From Burkholderiales bacterium (GTDB lineage Bacteria; Pseudomonadota; Gammaproteobacteria; Burkholderiales; Burkholderiaceae_C): a stretch of 64,000 nt of DNA. The DNA is taken from assembly GCA_016000265.1 (NCBI GenBank), contig JAECRL010000010.1, forward strand, positions 95,872-159,871. Reading direction: 5' to 3'. Below the pieces are notes generated by a model. It did no database searches. It was given only the letters and a program-made list of their open reading frames with translations, and had not been told where the DNA came from. Each line of letters starts with the position of its first letter. Position 1 is the stretch's first letter. The position numbers and the translations under genes were made by a program. Shown here piece by piece: positions 20,316 to 30,541 of this stretch.

Positions 20316-22619
20316 TCAGAAAGCCGTGCCGATCTGGAACTGAAGAGACTGGATTTTATCTTGGTCGAACGACTTGATCGGCTTGCCGTAGCTGAGCTTC
20401 AGGGGGCCCACGGGCGAGATCCAGCTGATGCCCACGCCCACGGAGGCGCGCAACTCGCTCATGCGCAGCTTCTCGTCTTCACCCCAGACGTTGCCCGCGT
20501 CCATGTAGCCAAACAGGCGCAAGGTGCGGTCGTTGCCGGCACCCGGAAACGGCACGTACAACTCGGCGTTGAGGTTCAGCCGCTTGTTGCCGCCGATGTA
20601 GGCGCCTTCGATGTCAACCGGGCCCAGCGAGCTTTGCTCGAAACCACGCACCGAACCCAGGCCGCCGCCGTAGAAATTCTTGAAAACGGGGTATGGCTTG
20701 CTCTGCAGACCACGGCCGTAGCCGAACTCGCCGCGCAGGCCGAGCGTGAGGCGGTTGGTCAGCGGGAAGTACTGCTGGGCCTCGAAGTCGCTGCGCATGT
20801 AGCGGGTGTCACCCAGCAGGCCGGTCTCGAGGTTGACGCGCTGGTAGCGACCGGTGGTCGGGGCGATCGTGCTGTCGCGGGCGTCGCGGGCCCAGCCCAC
20901 CGTCAGCGGGAAGGACGTCACGCGCTCGCCGAAGGTGTCGCGGAACAGGCGGTAACTCACGGGCAGGCCCAGGTCGCCCTTGATCGCGGTCTGCTCCAGG
21001 CCCAAGCCGAAGAACACGGTGTCGAACTCGGTGAACGGCACCCCGAATCGGACCGCCCCGCCGGTGGTCTCGATCTTGTAATCGCCACCCTGGGTGTTGA
21101 GCGGGCGCGAGGTCCGGAAGAACACGTCGTAAGAGCGCGAGACGCCCGCGTCGGTGAAATACGGGTCCACGGTGCTGAGCACCAGCGTGCGATTGTACTT
21201 GCTGGTGTTGACCTCGATGCCCAGGTAGTTGCCGGTGCCAAAGACGTTGTCTTGCTTGATCGAGGCCGACAACGTCAACTTCTCGGCGGTTGAGAAGCCT
21301 GCGCCCAGCATCAGGTTGCCGGTGGGTTTTTCTTCCACGGCCACGGTCAGGTCGACCTGGTCGACGGTGCCGGGCACCTCGGTCGTCTCGACGTTGACCT
21401 GCTTGAAGTAGCCCAGGCGGTCCACCCGGTCGCGCGAGAGCTTGATCTTCTGGCCGTCGTACCAGGCGGATTCGAACTGGCGGAATTCGCGGCGCACCAC
21501 CTCGTCGCGCGTGCGGGAGTTGCCTGCCACGTTCACGCGGCGCACGTACACGCGGCGCTGCGGCTGGGCCACCAGCACGATGGCCGCCTGGCCCTTTTCG
21601 CGGTCCAGTTCGGGTCGGACCTCCACGCGTGCGAAGGCGTACCCGTACGTGGCGAATCGGTCGGTGAAGGCCTTGACGGTGGCCGCCACGGTGTCGACCT
21701 TGTAAGCCTCACCGGTCTGCACCGTCACCAGCTTGCGAAAGACCGATTCCTTGCCGAGGTAGTCGCCATCGAGCTTGACGGCCGTGACGGTGTAGCGCGG
21801 GCCCTCCGTCACGTTGACGACCAGGCTGATGTCCTGCTTGTCCGGCGAGATGGCCACCTGCGCCGACTCGATTCGGAACTCGAGGTAGCCGCGGTTGAGG
21901 TAGTAGGACTTCAGCGTCTCGAGGTCGGCGTTGAGCTTGGCGCGCGAGTACTGGTCGGACTTGGTGTACCAGGTCAGCCAGCCGCCGGTGGTCAGGTCCA
22001 TCTGCGACAGCAGCGTGCTCTCGGAGAAGGCCTGGTTGCCCGTGATGCGGATGTTCTTGATCTTGGTGATCTCGCCTTCCGTGACGGTGAAGGTCACGTT
22101 GACGCGGTTGCGTTCGGCCGGTGTGATCGTGGTGACCACCTCGGCGCCGTACAGGCTGCGCGTGAGGTACTGACGCTTGAGCTCCTGCTCGGCGCGGTCG
22201 GCCAAGGCGCGGTCGAAGGGCTGGCCTTCGGAGATGCCGACGTCCTTGAGTGCCTTGATCAAGGCATCCTTGTCGAACTCCTTGGTGCCGACGAACTCGA
22301 CGCGGGCGATGGCCGGGCGCTCCTCGACCACCACGACCACGACGTTGCCGTCGACCTCGATGCGCACGTCCTTGAAGAGGCCCGTGGCGAACAAGGAGCG
22401 CAGGCCGGCCGCGCCCTTGTCATCGGTGTAGGTGTCGCCCACGCGAAACGGCAGCGAGGCGAACACGGTGCCGGCGTCTGCGCGCTGAAGGCCTTCGACC
22501 CGGATGTCCTTGAGAACAAAGGGTTCAACGGCCCAGGCCGACTGAAAAAGGGACGTCGCCAGCAAGGCGGCAAGCAGGGTCGGCTTGAGGCGAACAGCGG
22601 TCATGGAGGGGATGTGCAT
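20316..22619 (-). CDS. bamA: Outer membrane protein assembly factor BamA
   Basis: 767-residue central BAM subunit. A signal peptide (cleavage near SAWA-VEPF, ~residue 30), five POTRA domains (to ~residue 430; the first begins FVLKDIRVEGLQRADAGTVF) and a 16-stranded barrel follow. The loop 6 motif VRGFEQSSLGP resembles the conserved VRGF signature, and the chain ends in phenylalanine (QFQIGTAF), a proper beta-signal. Start is ATG 22619 or ATG 22604; neither has a ribosome site, and both leave a workable signal peptide. Confidence 0.97.
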   Translation of the reverse strand: MHIPSMTAVRLKPTLLAALLATSLFQSAWAVEPFVLKDIRVEGLQRADAGTVFASLPFRVGDTYTDDKGAAGLRSLFATGLFKDVRIEVDGNVVVVVVEERPAIARVEFVGTKEFDKDALIKALKDVGISEGQPFDRALADRAEQELKRQYLTRSLYGAEVVTTITPAERNRVNVTFTVTEGEITKIKNIRITGNQAFSESTLLSQMDLTTGGWLTWYTKSDQYSRAKLNADLETLKSYYLNRGYLEFRIESAQVAISPDKQDISLVVNVTEGPRYTVTAVKLDGDYLGKESVFRKLVTVQTGEAYKVDTVAATVKAFTDRFATYGYAFARVEVRPELDREKGQAAIVLVAQPQRRVYVRRVNVAGNSRTRDEVVRREFRQFESAWYDGQKIKLSRDRVDRLGYFKQVNVETTEVPGTVDQVDLTVAVEEKPTGNLMLGAGFSTAEKLTLSASIKQDNVFGTGNYLGIEVNTSKYNRTLVLSTVDPYFTDAGVSRSYDVFFRTSRPLNTQGGDYKIETTGGAVRFGVPFTEFDTVFFGLGLEQTAIKGDLGLPVSYRLFRDTFGERVTSFPLTVGWARDARDSTIAPTTGRYQRVNLETGLLGDTRYMRSDFEAQQYFPLTNRLTLGLRGEFGYGRGLQSKPYPVFKNFYGGGLGSVRGFEQSSLGPVDIEGAYIGGNKRLNLNAELYVPFPGAGNDRTLRLFGYMDAGNVWGEDEKLRMSELRASVGVGISWISPVGPLKLSYGKPIKSFDQDKIQSLQFQIGTAF

Positions 22620-22629
22620 GCGAAAAAGA

Positions 22630-24018
22630 TCAGTGCACGCCCAGCAGGCGTGCGAAGTCGTTGTACAGGGCCAGTGACATCATCATCAGCATGATGGCCA
22701 CGCCACCCCGCTGCAGACGCTCAAGCCAACGCTCGGAAACCGGCCGGCCCGTCACACCTTCAAAAAGATAATACATGAGGTGCCCGCCATCGAGGACGGG
22801 CAGCGGCAGCAGGTTCAACACGCCCAGGCTGACGCTCACCAAGGCCAGGAAGCCCACGTAGTAGACCCAGCCCAGTTCAGCCGAACGGCCGGCGTAATCG
22901 GCGATGGTGATGGGGCCACTGAGGTTCTTGATCGACGCCTGCCCGATCAGCATCTTGCCCAGCATGTCCAGGCTCATCGCGGCCACGTCCCAGGTGCGCG
23001 TGACGGCGCGCGTGAAGCCTTCGACCAGGCCGTAGCGCACGTCCACCGTCGCAGCAGGCGCCCCCAGCGCGGCCTCGATGCGGGGCCATTTTTTGCCTTG
23101 CACGTCTTTCATGACGGGCTGCACCACCACGTCCAGCGCACCGCCCACGCGCTCAACATGGAAGCGCAGGGGGTGGGCCACGCCATCTTGGGCGCTTTGC
23201 CGAATGGCCTGGCGCAGCTGCCCGGCGTCGTGAATGGCCTGACCGTTGAGACTCAGGACCCGGTCGCCCTCCCGCAACCCGGCGCGAGCGGCCGGGCCGC
23301 CCTCCACCAGTTGCGCCACCAAGGGCTCGGCAAAGGGGCCACTGAAACCCACTCGCTCCAGCAGGGCCCCATCGACCTCGGCGGCCGGGATGGTGCTCAA
23401 GCGCAAGGTCACCTCGCGGACGCCACCCGCTGAGGCGCCATCTCCCGGGCGATGGACCACCCGCAGGCGCACGTCCTCGCCTTGCACCGCCGCGCCGGTG
23501 AACAGCCACTGCAGGTCCGTCATGGACCGCACGGGCAACCACTCCGCATCCGGGTCACCCACGCGCTGCAGGCCGATCACCTCGTCACGGGACTTCAACC
23601 CGGCTTGATCCGCCAGGCTCTGCGCCTGTGGCTGCGCCATCCAGGGCCGCACCTCCTGCACCCCCGCCCAGTTGACGCAGGCGTACAGGAACACCGCCAG
23701 CACGAGGTTGGCCAGCGGGCCGGCGGCCACGATGAAGGCGCGTTGACGCAGGGGCTTGTTGTTGAAGGCGCGCGCGCGCTCCTCGGCCGGCACACGCCCT
23801 TCCCGCTCGTCCAGCATCTTGACGTAGCCGCCCAAAGGCAGGGCGGAGACCACGAACTCCGTTTCACCCCGGGTGCGGGACCACAGCACCCGCCCGAAGC
23901 CCACGGAAAAACGAAGGACCTTGACGTCGCAGGCCACCGCCGCGCGGTAGTGCCCGTACTCGTGGATCACGACCAGGATGCCGATGGTGACCAGGAAGGC
24001 AAGAACGGTCAGGACCAT
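22630..24018 (-). CDS. rseP: Site-2 protease RseP
   Basis: 462-residue intramembrane zinc metalloprotease. HEYGH at residues 19-23 gives the zinc ligands; a second motif PVLDGGHLMYY sits near the C-terminus. Two PDZ domains lie in the periplasmic middle (second begins ARAGLREGDRVLSLNGQ). In E. coli it cleaves the anti-sigma factor RseA in the sigma-E response; placement just before bamA suits envelope stress control. Confidence 0.96.
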   Translation of the reverse strand: MVLTVLAFLVTIGILVVIHEYGHYRAAVACDVKVLRFSVGFGRVLWSRTRGETEFVVSALPLGGYVKMLDEREGRVPAEERARAFNNKPLRQRAFIVAAGPLANLVLAVFLYACVNWAGVQEVRPWMAQPQAQSLADQAGLKSRDEVIGLQRVGDPDAEWLPVRSMTDLQWLFTGAAVQGEDVRLRVVHRPGDGASAGGVREVTLRLSTIPAAEVDGALLERVGFSGPFAEPLVAQLVEGGPAARAGLREGDRVLSLNGQAIHDAGQLRQAIRQSAQDGVAHPLRFHVERVGGALDVVVQPVMKDVQGKKWPRIEAALGAPAATVDVRYGLVEGFTRAVTRTWDVAAMSLDMLGKMLIGQASIKNLSGPITIADYAGRSAELGWVYYVGFLALVSVSLGVLNLLPLPVLDGGHLMYYLFEGVTGRPVSERWLERLQRGGVAIMLMMMSLALYNDFARLLGVH

Positions 24019-24054
24019 GATGGAACTCCACAGCGCGCCAGGCGCGCCTTCACG

Positions 24055-25263
24055 TCAGGACGAAGAACAGCCAGCAACCACGCCCTGGGCCACGCGGCGG
24101 GCCTCGGCGTCCAAATCCAGCAAGCCCGAGACGGATTCTGCCGCGCCTGACGGGACCTTGCAGTCCGCCAGGCTCTGGGCGTTGACTCGGTGGATCTGAT
24201 CAAACCGGATGCGTCGCTGCAAGAACGCCTCCACGGCCACCTCGTTGGCGGCGTTGAGCACGCAGGTGTGACCGGGTGCGGCCTTGAGCGTCTCCCAGGC
24301 CAGTTGCAGGCCCGGGTATCGCGAGGCATCTGGCGCTTCGAAGGTGAGCGCGCTCAAGCGGGTGAAGTCCAGCAAGTCGGCGCCGGACTCGATGCGCTCG
24401 GGCCAGGACAGCCCGTAGGCGATCGGCACCCTCATGTCAGGCGTGCCCAGTTGCGCGAGCACGGAGCGATCGCGGCACACCACCATGGAGTGGATGATGC
24501 TCTGGGGGTGCAGCACCACGCGGATCTGATCGGGCGCCAAGCCAAACAGCCAGCGCGCCTCGATGACCTCCAGCGCCTTGTTCATCATCGTCGCGGAGTC
24601 CACCGAGATCTTGCGCCCCATGACCCAGTTGGGGTGGGCACAAGCCTGCTCGGGCGTGATCGCGGCGAACGTGGAAACGTCGCGCTGCCGGAACGGACCG
24701 CCCGAGGCCGTCAACACGATGTGGTCGATGCGAGCCGCCCAGGTGGACGGGTCTTCGGGCAGGCATTGGAAAATGGCCGAATGCTCGCTGTCGATGGGCA
24801 CAAGCGTCGCGCCGCCCTCCTCCACCGCCTGCATGAACAGCGCGCCCCCCACGACCAGCGCCTCCTTGTTGGCCAGCAACAGCCTCTTGCCGGCGCGGGC
24901 CGCAGCCAGGCACGGCGCCAGGCCCGCGGCCCCCACGATGGCGCCCATGACCACGTCCACCTCGGCGTGAGACGCCACGTCGGCCAGCGCTTGCGCGCCT
25001 TCCAGCACCTCCGTGGACAACCCGGCCTCACGCACCTGCAGGCGCAACTGAGCGGCCAAAGTGGCATCGGGCATCACGGCGAAACGAGGCCGCCATTGAA
25101 GGCACTGGCTCAGCAACTCGGGCACGCGACTGGCGCCGGTGAGCGCCCAGACCTCGAATCGCCCTGGGTGACGGGCGATGACGTCCAGCGTGTTGACCCC
25201 GATCGACCCCGTGGAGCCGAGGATGCACACCCGTTGCGGGCGACCCGTGAAGGCATCAACCAT
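24055..25263 (-). CDS. dxr: 1-deoxy-D-xylulose 5-phosphate reductoisomerase
   Basis: 402-residue second enzyme of the MEP isoprenoid pathway, making MEP from DXP with NADPH. The N-terminal Rossmann motif [16 protein letters not shown] is clear; metal and substrate motifs include [26 protein letters not shown], and [13 protein letters not shown] [14 protein letters not shown]. It overlaps cdsA by 8 bases. Confidence 0.97.
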   Translation of the reverse strand: MVDAFTGRPQRVCILGSTGSIGVNTLDVIARHPGRFEVWALTGASRVPELLSQCLQWRPRFAVMPDATLAAQLRLQVREAGLSTEVLEGAQALADVASHAEVDVVMGAIVGAAGLAPCLAAARAGKRLLLANKEALVVGGALFMQAVEEGGATLVPIDSEHSAIFQCLPEDPSTWAARIDHIVLTASGGPFRQRDVSTFAAITPEQACAHPNWVMGRKISVDSATMMNKALEVIEARWLFGLAPDQIRVVLHPQSIIHSMVVCRDRSVLAQLGTPDMRVPIAYGLSWPERIESGADLLDFTRLSALTFEAPDASRYPGLQLAWETLKAAPGHTCVLNAANEVAVEAFLQRRIRFDQIHRVNAQSLADCKVPSGAAESVSGLLDLDAEARRVAQGVVAGCSSS

Positions 25264-26170
25264 GGCACAGACTCATGATGGCGAGTGAAACGGGCAACAC
25301 CGGCAACAAAGCGTCGATGCGATCGAGCACCCCGCCGTGGCCTGGCAGGAGCTGGCTGCTGTCTTTGGCGCCCGCCTGACGCTTGATCAAGGACTCGAAC
25401 AGGTCCCCCACCACGCTCAGGCCGGCCAGGGCCAACAACGCGGCGACCATGCCGGGCGCACCCAGGCCCCACATCAGGCGGCTGTACAGGCTGGGCGAAT
25501 CGACGCCCAGGCTCTGGTCAACGGCCAGCCAGCCCAGCGCCAGCAACAACACCGCCACCATGCCGGCCACCACGCCCTCCCAGCTCTTGCCCGGGCTGAT
25601 GGATGGCGCCAATTTGCGGCGCCCGAAGGCCCGCCCGCCAAAGTAAGCACCGATGTCCGCCGCCCAGACCAGGCAGAACACCGATAGCATGTAATTCAGC
25701 CCCTGCGCCTTGCTCTCGACCAGGGCCATCCAGGCCAGCACCAGCAGGACCAGGCCCAGCAGGCGCCTCAACAGCTGCGGCAGCAGCAGCCAGTGGGTCG
25801 GCCCCCAACGCAGCGCCACAGCGCCACCCAGCCCCCACAAGGCCGCCGCCCCCACCCACACGGCAGAAGGCGTCAGGAAGCCCACCAGCGCGTGCCCCCA
25901 GGCGTGCACGTGTTCATGGGACGCCGCCGCTGAGGTGCCCCAAAGCGGGAGGTGGAACACCTGAGCCGCGTAGACGCAGCCCCCCGCCACGGCCGCGCCC
26001 ATGAGCCACGCCCGAGCGCCCGGCGCCCCATTGAGCCGCGACCATTCCCACCCCGCGGCGGAGATGAAAATCAAGGTCAGCACGGCGAACGGCCAGGCCG
26101 CCTCGGCCATGAGGGTCGGCAGCAAGATGGCCACCAGGATCAGGGCCGTGATGACCCGTTGCTTGAGCAT
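25256..26170 (-). CDS. cdsA: Phosphatidate cytidylyltransferase (CDP-diacylglycerol synthase)
   Basis: 304-residue polytopic membrane enzyme making CDP-DAG for phospholipid synthesis. About eight hydrophobic segments; the CDS signature is seen in [15 protein letters not shown] and the C-terminal [24 protein letters not shown]. The start at 26170 ([13 protein letters not shown]) follows the uppS stop by one base. The much longer open frame reads antisense-like across uppS and was not used. Confidence 0.96.
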   Translation of the reverse strand: MLKQRVITALILVAILLPTLMAEAAWPFAVLTLIFISAAGWEWSRLNGAPGARAWLMGAAVAGGCVYAAQVFHLPLWGTSAAASHEHVHAWGHALVGFLTPSAVWVGAAALWGLGGAVALRWGPTHWLLLPQLLRRLLGLVLLVLAWMALVESKAQGLNYMLSVFCLVWAADIGAYFGGRAFGRRKLAPSISPGKSWEGVVAGMVAVLLLALGWLAVDQSLGVDSPSLYSRLMWGLGAPGMVAALLALAGLSVVGDLFESLIKRQAGAKDSSQLLPGHGGVLDRIDALLPVLPVSLAIMSLCHG

Positions 26171-26171
26171 G

Positions 26172-26948
26172 TCAGCTCCCTTCGCCAGTGTGGGGGCTGG
26201 GCACATTCGCCCCGATGGCCCCATCGCCCTTCCCCGAGCTGCCCACGTCGCCGAAACGCCGCTCGCGCGCGGCATAAGCAGCGATCGCGCGATCCAGCTC
26301 ACCCGCGTCAAAATCCGGCCAGAGGCAGTCCGAGAAGACCAGCTCCGCGTACGCGCTCTGCCACAGCAGGAAGTTGGACAGGCGCACCTCGCCGCCCGTT
26401 CGAATGAACAAGTCGGGATCCGGCGCATAAGACATCGCCATGAAGCGGGACAGCGCCGCCTCATCGAGTGCGTCGCCTCGCAAGCCGGCGTCGACCGCCT
26501 TCTGGCAAGCCTGCACGATGTCCCAACGACCACCGTAATTGAACGCCACCGTCAGCACCAGGCGATGGTTGTCGCAAGTAGACGCTTCGGCGTCGAGCAA
26601 GGCATGGCGCACCTTCTCCGAGACGTTTTCCAAGTCACCCGCGATGCGGATGCGCACCCCGTCTGCCTTGAGCCGGGTGAGGTGCTTGGACAGCGCCACC
26701 AGCAGCAGGCTCATCAAGCCGGAGACCTCCTCTTCAGGCCGTTTCCAGTTCTCGGACGAAAACGCGAACACCGTCAGGAAACCCACTCCGCGATCGGCCG
26801 CGGCCTGCACGACCTTGACCAGCGCGTCCACCCCGGCCTTGTGACCCAGGCCACGGGGCATGAAGCGCTTGCGCGCCCAGCGCCCGTTGCCGTCCATGAC
26901 GATGGCGATGTGACGAGGAACCGAAGGGGTCTGGGAGGGCGTGGCCAT
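26172..26948 (-). CDS. uppS: Undecaprenyl diphosphate synthase (cis-prenyltransferase)
   Basis: 258-residue enzyme building the C55 carrier lipid for peptidoglycan and LPS. Asp19 in VMDGNGRWARKR is catalytic; FAFSSENWKRP and LFIRTGGEVRLSNFLLWQ are signature regions. The usual GE[QK]R is GEVR here, a small deviation. The start ATG 26948 gives the family N-terminus; an upstream GTG-type frame to 27023 exists. The C-terminus carries ~20 extra residues rich in G and S. Confidence 0.96.
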   Translation of the reverse strand: MATPSQTPSVPRHIAIVMDGNGRWARKRFMPRGLGHKAGVDALVKVVQAAADRGVGFLTVFAFSSENWKRPEEEVSGLMSLLLVALSKHLTRLKADGVRIRIAGDLENVSEKVRHALLDAEASTCDNHRLVLTVAFNYGGRWDIVQACQKAVDAGLRGDALDEAALSRFMAMSYAPDPDLFIRTGGEVRLSNFLLWQSAYAELVFSDCLWPDFDAGELDRAIAAYAARERRFGDVGSSGKGDGAIGANVPSPHTGEGS

Positions 26949-27001
26949 GGCAGGAGGAACGGAAGGCAATGAAGAGGGCAAGGCGATGAACGTGGGGCCT
27001 G

Positions 27002-27031
27002 AAAAACAGCGAGGCGGACACAAGCCGCCTC
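27002..27031 (-). terminator. Candidate terminator between frr and uppS
   Basis: Reading the minus strand, GAGGCGG (27031-27025), a 7-base loop and CCGCCTC (27017-27011) form a perfect 7-bp stem followed by GCTGTTTTTC. The T-run starts three bases after the stem, so termination may be partial. It would set uppS and downstream genes apart from rpsB-tsf-pyrH-frr. The gap 26949-27079 shows nothing else. Confidence 0.5.
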
Positions 27032-27079
27032 GGGGTCACGGGTGCGTCAAGCGCTGGTCAAGCGCCAGCCGATCGCAGA

Positions 27080-27640
27080 TCAAACGGCCATGATCTCGGC
27101 TTCTTTGCCCACGATCAGCTTGTCGATCTCCGCGATGTAGCGATCGGTCAGCTTTTGCACGTCGTCCTGCGAGCGGCGGTCGTCGTCTTCGGTGATTTCC
27201 TTGTCCTTGAGCAGTCGCTTGGCGTGCTCGTTGGCGTCGCGGCGCAGGTTGCGCACGGCGATCTTGGCGTCTTCACCGGCGCCCTTGACCACCTTGGTCA
27301 ACTCGCGGCGACGCTCTTCGGTCAAAGGGGGCATCGGCACGCGGATCAGGTCACCTTGGGAGGCGGGGTTGAGTCCCAGGTCGGATTCGCGGATGGCCTT
27401 CTCGATCTTGGCGCCCATGCCCTTTTCCCAGGGTTGGACCGAAATGGTGCGAGCGTCCATCAGGGCGACGTTGGCCACCTGGCTGATGGGCACCATCGAG
27501 CCGTAGTAGTCGATCTGCACCTGATCCAGGATGCCGGGGTGGGCACGGCCCGTGCGGATCTTGGCCAGTTCAGCCTTGAATGCGTCGATGGACTTGAGCA
27601 TTTTCTGCTCGGCGTTCTTCTTGATTTCAGCGATGCTCAT
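27080..27640 (-). CDS. frr: Ribosome recycling factor
   Basis: 186-residue RRF, which with EF-G splits post-termination ribosomes. [20 protein letters not shown] and the core [14 protein letters not shown], then [16 protein letters not shown], are diagnostic. The ATG at 27640 has GGAG at a good distance; an in-frame TTG two codons upstream is less likely. Normal length. Confidence 0.98.
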   Translation of the reverse strand: MSIAEIKKNAEQKMLKSIDAFKAELAKIRTGRAHPGILDQVQIDYYGSMVPISQVANVALMDARTISVQPWEKGMGAKIEKAIRESDLGLNPASQGDLIRVPMPPLTEERRRELTKVVKGAGEDAKIAVRNLRRDANEHAKRLLKDKEITEDDDRRSQDDVQKLTDRYIAEIDKLIVGKEAEIMAV

Positions 27641-27736
27641 GGACAACTCCGTGCGAGGTGAAGGAGGAAACCGGGCTCACCAACGCGTCAGAAGGGAAAC
27701 AGGAGGACAGGAAAAAACCAGGGGCTGCCGCCGGGC

Positions 27737-28447
27737 TCAAACGTGAACCAGCGTGCCCTCGTCCTCGCCTTGCACAACGCGCTTGAGCGCGCCGGGTTTG
27801 AAGATGGAGAACACCTTCAAGGGCAGGTTCTGATCGCGGCACAGCGCGAAGGCCGTGGCGTCCAACACCTGCAGGTTCTTGATCAGGGCCTCGTCGAAGG
27901 TGATGCTGGCGTAGCGGGTGGCCAACGGGTCCTTCTTGGGATCGGCCGTGTACACGCCATCCACCTTCGTGGCCTTGAGCATGATCTCGGCACCGATTTC
28001 GGCACCGCGCAGCGCAGCGGCCGTGTCGGTCGTGAAGAAGGGGTTGCCGGTGCCGGCAGCGAAGACCACGACCTTGCCCTCTTCGAGGTACTGCAGGGCC
28101 TTGGGTCGCACATAAGGCTCGACCACCTGATCGATGCTGATGGCCGACATGACACGGGCGGTCATGCCTTCCTGGCGCATGGTGTCGGCCAGGGCCAGCG
28201 AGTTCATCACGGTGGCCAGCATGCCCATGTAGTCGGCGGTGGCGCGGTCCATGCCGACGGAGCCACCAGCGACGCCGCGGAAGATGTTGCCACCACCGAT
28301 GACCACAGCGACCTGCGTGCCCAGCGCGGTGACTTCCTGGATCTCCTTGACCATGCGCACGATGGTGGCGCGGTTGATGCCGTAGGCATCTTCGCCCATC
28401 AGGGCCTCACCGGAGAGTTTCAGGAGGATGCGCTTGTAAGCGGGCAT
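27737..28447 (-). CDS. pyrH: UMP kinase
   Basis: 236-residue hexameric bacterial UMP kinase (amino acid kinase fold), phosphorylating UMP to [18 protein letters not shown] begins the nucleotide-binding loop; [11 protein letters not shown] and [12 protein letters not shown] are signatures. The start ATG at 28447 is chosen by homology; the open frame runs into the tsf-pyrH gap. Followed by frr after 96 bases. Confidence 0.97.
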   Translation of the reverse strand: MPAYKRILLKLSGEALMGEDAYGINRATIVRMVKEIQEVTALGTQVAVVIGGGNIFRGVAGGSVGMDRATADYMGMLATVMNSLALADTMRQEGMTARVMSAISIDQVVEPYVRPKALQYLEEGKVVVFAAGTGNPFFTTDTAAALRGAEIGAEIMLKATKVDGVYTADPKKDPLATRYASITFDEALIKNLQVLDATAFALCRDQNLPLKVFSIFKPGALKRVVQGEDEGTLVHV

Positions 28448-28530
28448 GGGATCGGGTCCTTGACTTGATTCTTGACCAGAAGCGAGAGCGACTTTAACGC
28501 AAGTCGCGGCCCGCATCCGGCTCCATTCAG

Positions 28531-28550
28531 AAGGGGGCCGAAGCCCCCTT
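28531..28550 (-). terminator. GC hairpin with TTCG-type loop between tsf and pyrH
   Basis: Arms AAGGGGGC and GCCCCCTT (8 bp) close on TTCG on the minus strand, 15 bases after the tsf stop. No T-run beyond the two in the arm, so it is at most a pause, partial stop or 3'-end stabiliser. Confidence 0.4.
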
Positions 28551-28565
28551 GATGTTTGCCTGACT

Positions 28566-29450
28566 TTACTGACCCTTGGCCGCAGCCAGGGTGGCAGCGA
28601 CTTCGGCAGCGAAGTCTTCTTGCTTCTTCTCGATGCCTTCACCCACGGTGAACATCGTGAAGCCCTTGACGTCGGTGTTGGTCGACTTCAGGTACTGCTC
28701 AACGGTCTGCTTGCCGTCAGCGGCCTTCACGAAAACCTGGTTGAACAGCGAGACTTCCTTGAGGTACTTCTGCACGGCGCCTTCGATCATCTTGGCGGCG
28801 ATGTCAGCGGGCTTGCCGGACTCAGCGGCCTTGGCCGTGGCCACGCTGCGCTCGATTTCGATCAGGGCAGCGGGCACGTCGTTCGACGACAGGGACACGG
28901 GCTTCATGGCGGCCACGTGCATGGCCACGTCCTTGGCGGCGACGTCGCTGCCGGTGAACTCGACGACCACACCGATGCGCGAACCGTGCAGGTAAGCAGC
29001 CAGCTGATTGTCACCGCTGAAGCGCTTGAAGCGACGGATCGTCATGTTCTCGCCGATCTTGCCGATCAGGGCGGAACGGGTGGCCTCGACGGTGGAGCCG
29101 TTCAGCTCCAGGGCCGACAGGGCCTCGACGTCGGCGGGGTTCTTCTTGGCGATCAGCTCGGCCACGGCCTTGCCGAAACCCAGGAAGTCGTCGTTCTTGG
29201 AGACGAAGTCGGTTTCGCAGTTGATTTCGACCAGGGCGCCGGTCGAGCCGTCGATGTAGGTCGACACGATGCCCTCAGCCGTCACGCGAGCGGCGGCCTT
29301 CGAGGCCTTGCTGCCCAGCTTGACACGCAGGATTTCCTCGGCCTTGGCGAAGTCGCCATCGGCCTCGGTCAGGGCCTTCTTGCACTCCATCATCGGGGCG
29401 TCGGTCTTGGCGCGCAGTTCGGCGACCATGCTGGCGGTGATAGCAGCCAT
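28566..29450 (-). CDS. tsf: Translation elongation factor Ts
   Basis: 294-residue guanine nucleotide exchange factor for EF-Tu. N-terminal domain [21 protein letters not shown], then [12 protein letters not shown]; core [13 protein letters not shown] is the highly conserved contact. The start has GGAGAAAG upstream. A perfect 7-bp hairpin stands just before its ribosome site (listed separately). Confidence 0.98.
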   Translation of the reverse strand: MAAITASMVAELRAKTDAPMMECKKALTEADGDFAKAEEILRVKLGSKASKAAARVTAEGIVSTYIDGSTGALVEINCETDFVSKNDDFLGFGKAVAELIAKKNPADVEALSALELNGSTVEATRSALIGKIGENMTIRRFKRFSGDNQLAAYLHGSRIGVVVEFTGSDVAAKDVAMHVAAMKPVSLSSNDVPAALIEIERSVATAKAAESGKPADIAAKMIEGAVQKYLKEVSLFNQVFVKAADGKQTVEQYLKSTNTDVKGFTMFTVGEGIEKKQEDFAAEVAATLAAAKGQ

Positions 29451-29472
29451 ATCTTTCTCCGTTTGATTCAGG

Positions 29473-29490
29473 GGCGGTGTCATCACCGCC
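29473..29490 (-). promoter_or_regulatory. Hairpin upstream of tsf
   Basis: On the minus strand GGCGGTG, loop ATGA, CACCGCC form a perfect 7-bp stem, 22 bases before the tsf ATG. Lying between the rpsB terminator and tsf, it may tune translation or act as the 5' end of a processed tsf mRNA. Confidence 0.4.
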
Positions 29491-29510
29491 TCACAAAAAA
29501 TCTTGCTGTG

Positions 29511-29536
29511 AAAAAGGGGCTGATGTCAGCCCCTTT
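29511..29536 (-). terminator. Intrinsic terminator between rpsB and tsf
   Basis: On the minus strand, AAAGGGGCTGA pairs with TCAGCCCCTTT around a 2-base loop (in practice a 4-base loop after fraying) and runs into TTTTTC. It lies 18 bases after the rpsB stop. Partial termination here would lower EF-Ts relative to S2, as proposed for E. coli rpsB-tsf. Confidence 0.75.
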
Positions 29537-29554
29537 GATCTGGGTGAAGAGGCC

Positions 29555-30307
29555 TCAGACGGCTTCTTCGTTCACTTCCACGAACTCGTCGTCGCCAGCC
29601 GCAGCAACCGCGGCCACCACGTCGTTCACGGCGTTGGACTTGCCTTCCAAGATGGCGTCAGCGACAGCCTTGGCGTACAGGGCGACAGCCTTGGAGGAGT
29701 CGTCGTTGCCAGGGATCACGTAGTCGATGCCTTCGGGGGAGTGGTTGGTGTCAACCACGCCGATGACGGGGATGCCCAGCTTCTTGGCTTCGGCGATGGC
29801 GATCTTGTGGTAGCCGACGTCGATGACGAACAGGGCATCAGGCAGGGCGCCCATGTCCTGGATGCCGCCGATGTCCTTTTCCAGCTTGGCCAGCTCGCGT
29901 TGGAACAGAAGGCCTTCCTTCTTCTTCAGGTTGTCCAGGCCAGCTTCGACTTGAACCTGCATGTCCTTGAGCTTCTTCAGCGAACCCTTGACGGTCTTGA
30001 AGTTGGTCAGCATGCCGCCCAGCCAGCGCTGGTTCACGAAAGGCACGCCGGCGCGTTCGGCTTCCAGGGCGACCACATCGCGCGCTTGACGCTTGGTGCC
30101 AACCATCATCACGGTGCCGCGGCGAGCCGACAGCTGCTTGATGAACTTCAGGGCGTCTTCGAACGCAGGCTGAGTCTTCTCAAGGTTGATGATGTGAATC
30201 TTGTTGCGATGGCCGAAGATGTACGGGGCCATCTTGGGGTTCCAGAAGCGGGTTTGGTGGCCGAAATGGACACCGGCTTCCAGCATGTCGCGCATGGACA
30301 CAGTCAT
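29555..30307 (-). CDS. rpsB: 30S ribosomal protein S2
   Basis: 250-residue S2. [20 protein letters not shown], then [14 protein letters not shown] and [16 protein letters not shown] are diagnostic. The ATG at 30307 has TGGAG upstream; the frame continues 33 residues upstream without homology. First gene of the superoperon; S2 usually represses its own operon through its leader. Confidence 0.98.
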   Translation of the reverse strand: MTVSMRDMLEAGVHFGHQTRFWNPKMAPYIFGHRNKIHIINLEKTQPAFEDALKFIKQLSARRGTVMMVGTKRQARDVVALEAERAGVPFVNQRWLGGMLTNFKTVKGSLKKLKDMQVQVEAGLDNLKKKEGLLFQRELAKLEKDIGGIQDMGALPDALFVIDVGYHKIAIAEAKKLGIPVIGVVDTNHSPEGIDYVIPGNDDSSKAVALYAKAVADAILEGKSNAVNDVVAAVAAAGDDEFVEVNEEAV

Positions 30308-30477
30308 GTGTAGCTCCAGAGGTTGAGTCTTGAATCCGGCTGCAACCACCTGCGCTTGAGCGCCAGGCAGCACCTTGGAATGCCGTGATTCGCGTTTCTC
30401 GATCAAATAAAGACGGCATCAGCCGCCAGACATCGCCTCCCCGACCGCTTTTGATGCAAGTCCGGGAAAACTCCGAC

Positions 30478-30486
30478 AGTCTAGCA
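30478..30486 (-). promoter_or_regulatory. Candidate extended -10 promoter of rpsB
   Basis: On the minus strand TGCTAGACT is an extended -10 (TGn + TAGACT) that recurs at the tRNA-Leu promoter at 33496-33504. No recognisable -35 is seen. It predicts a leader of ~160 bases before rpsB, long enough for an S2-responsive structure. The 234-base gap 30308-30541 holds no gene that I can support. Confidence 0.4.
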
Positions 30487-30541
30487 TGAAATCACCGATC
30501 AGCGACACCCAGGCCGCCGATCGGATCACGCGCCCAGGTGC

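Noticed and set aside
23978..24199. Short plus-strand frames opposite rseP and dxr
   Set aside because: No ribosome sites; shadows of the certain minus-strand genes.
28531..28550. Full terminator between tsf and pyrH
   Set aside because: Good stem but no T-run; listed with low confidence only.
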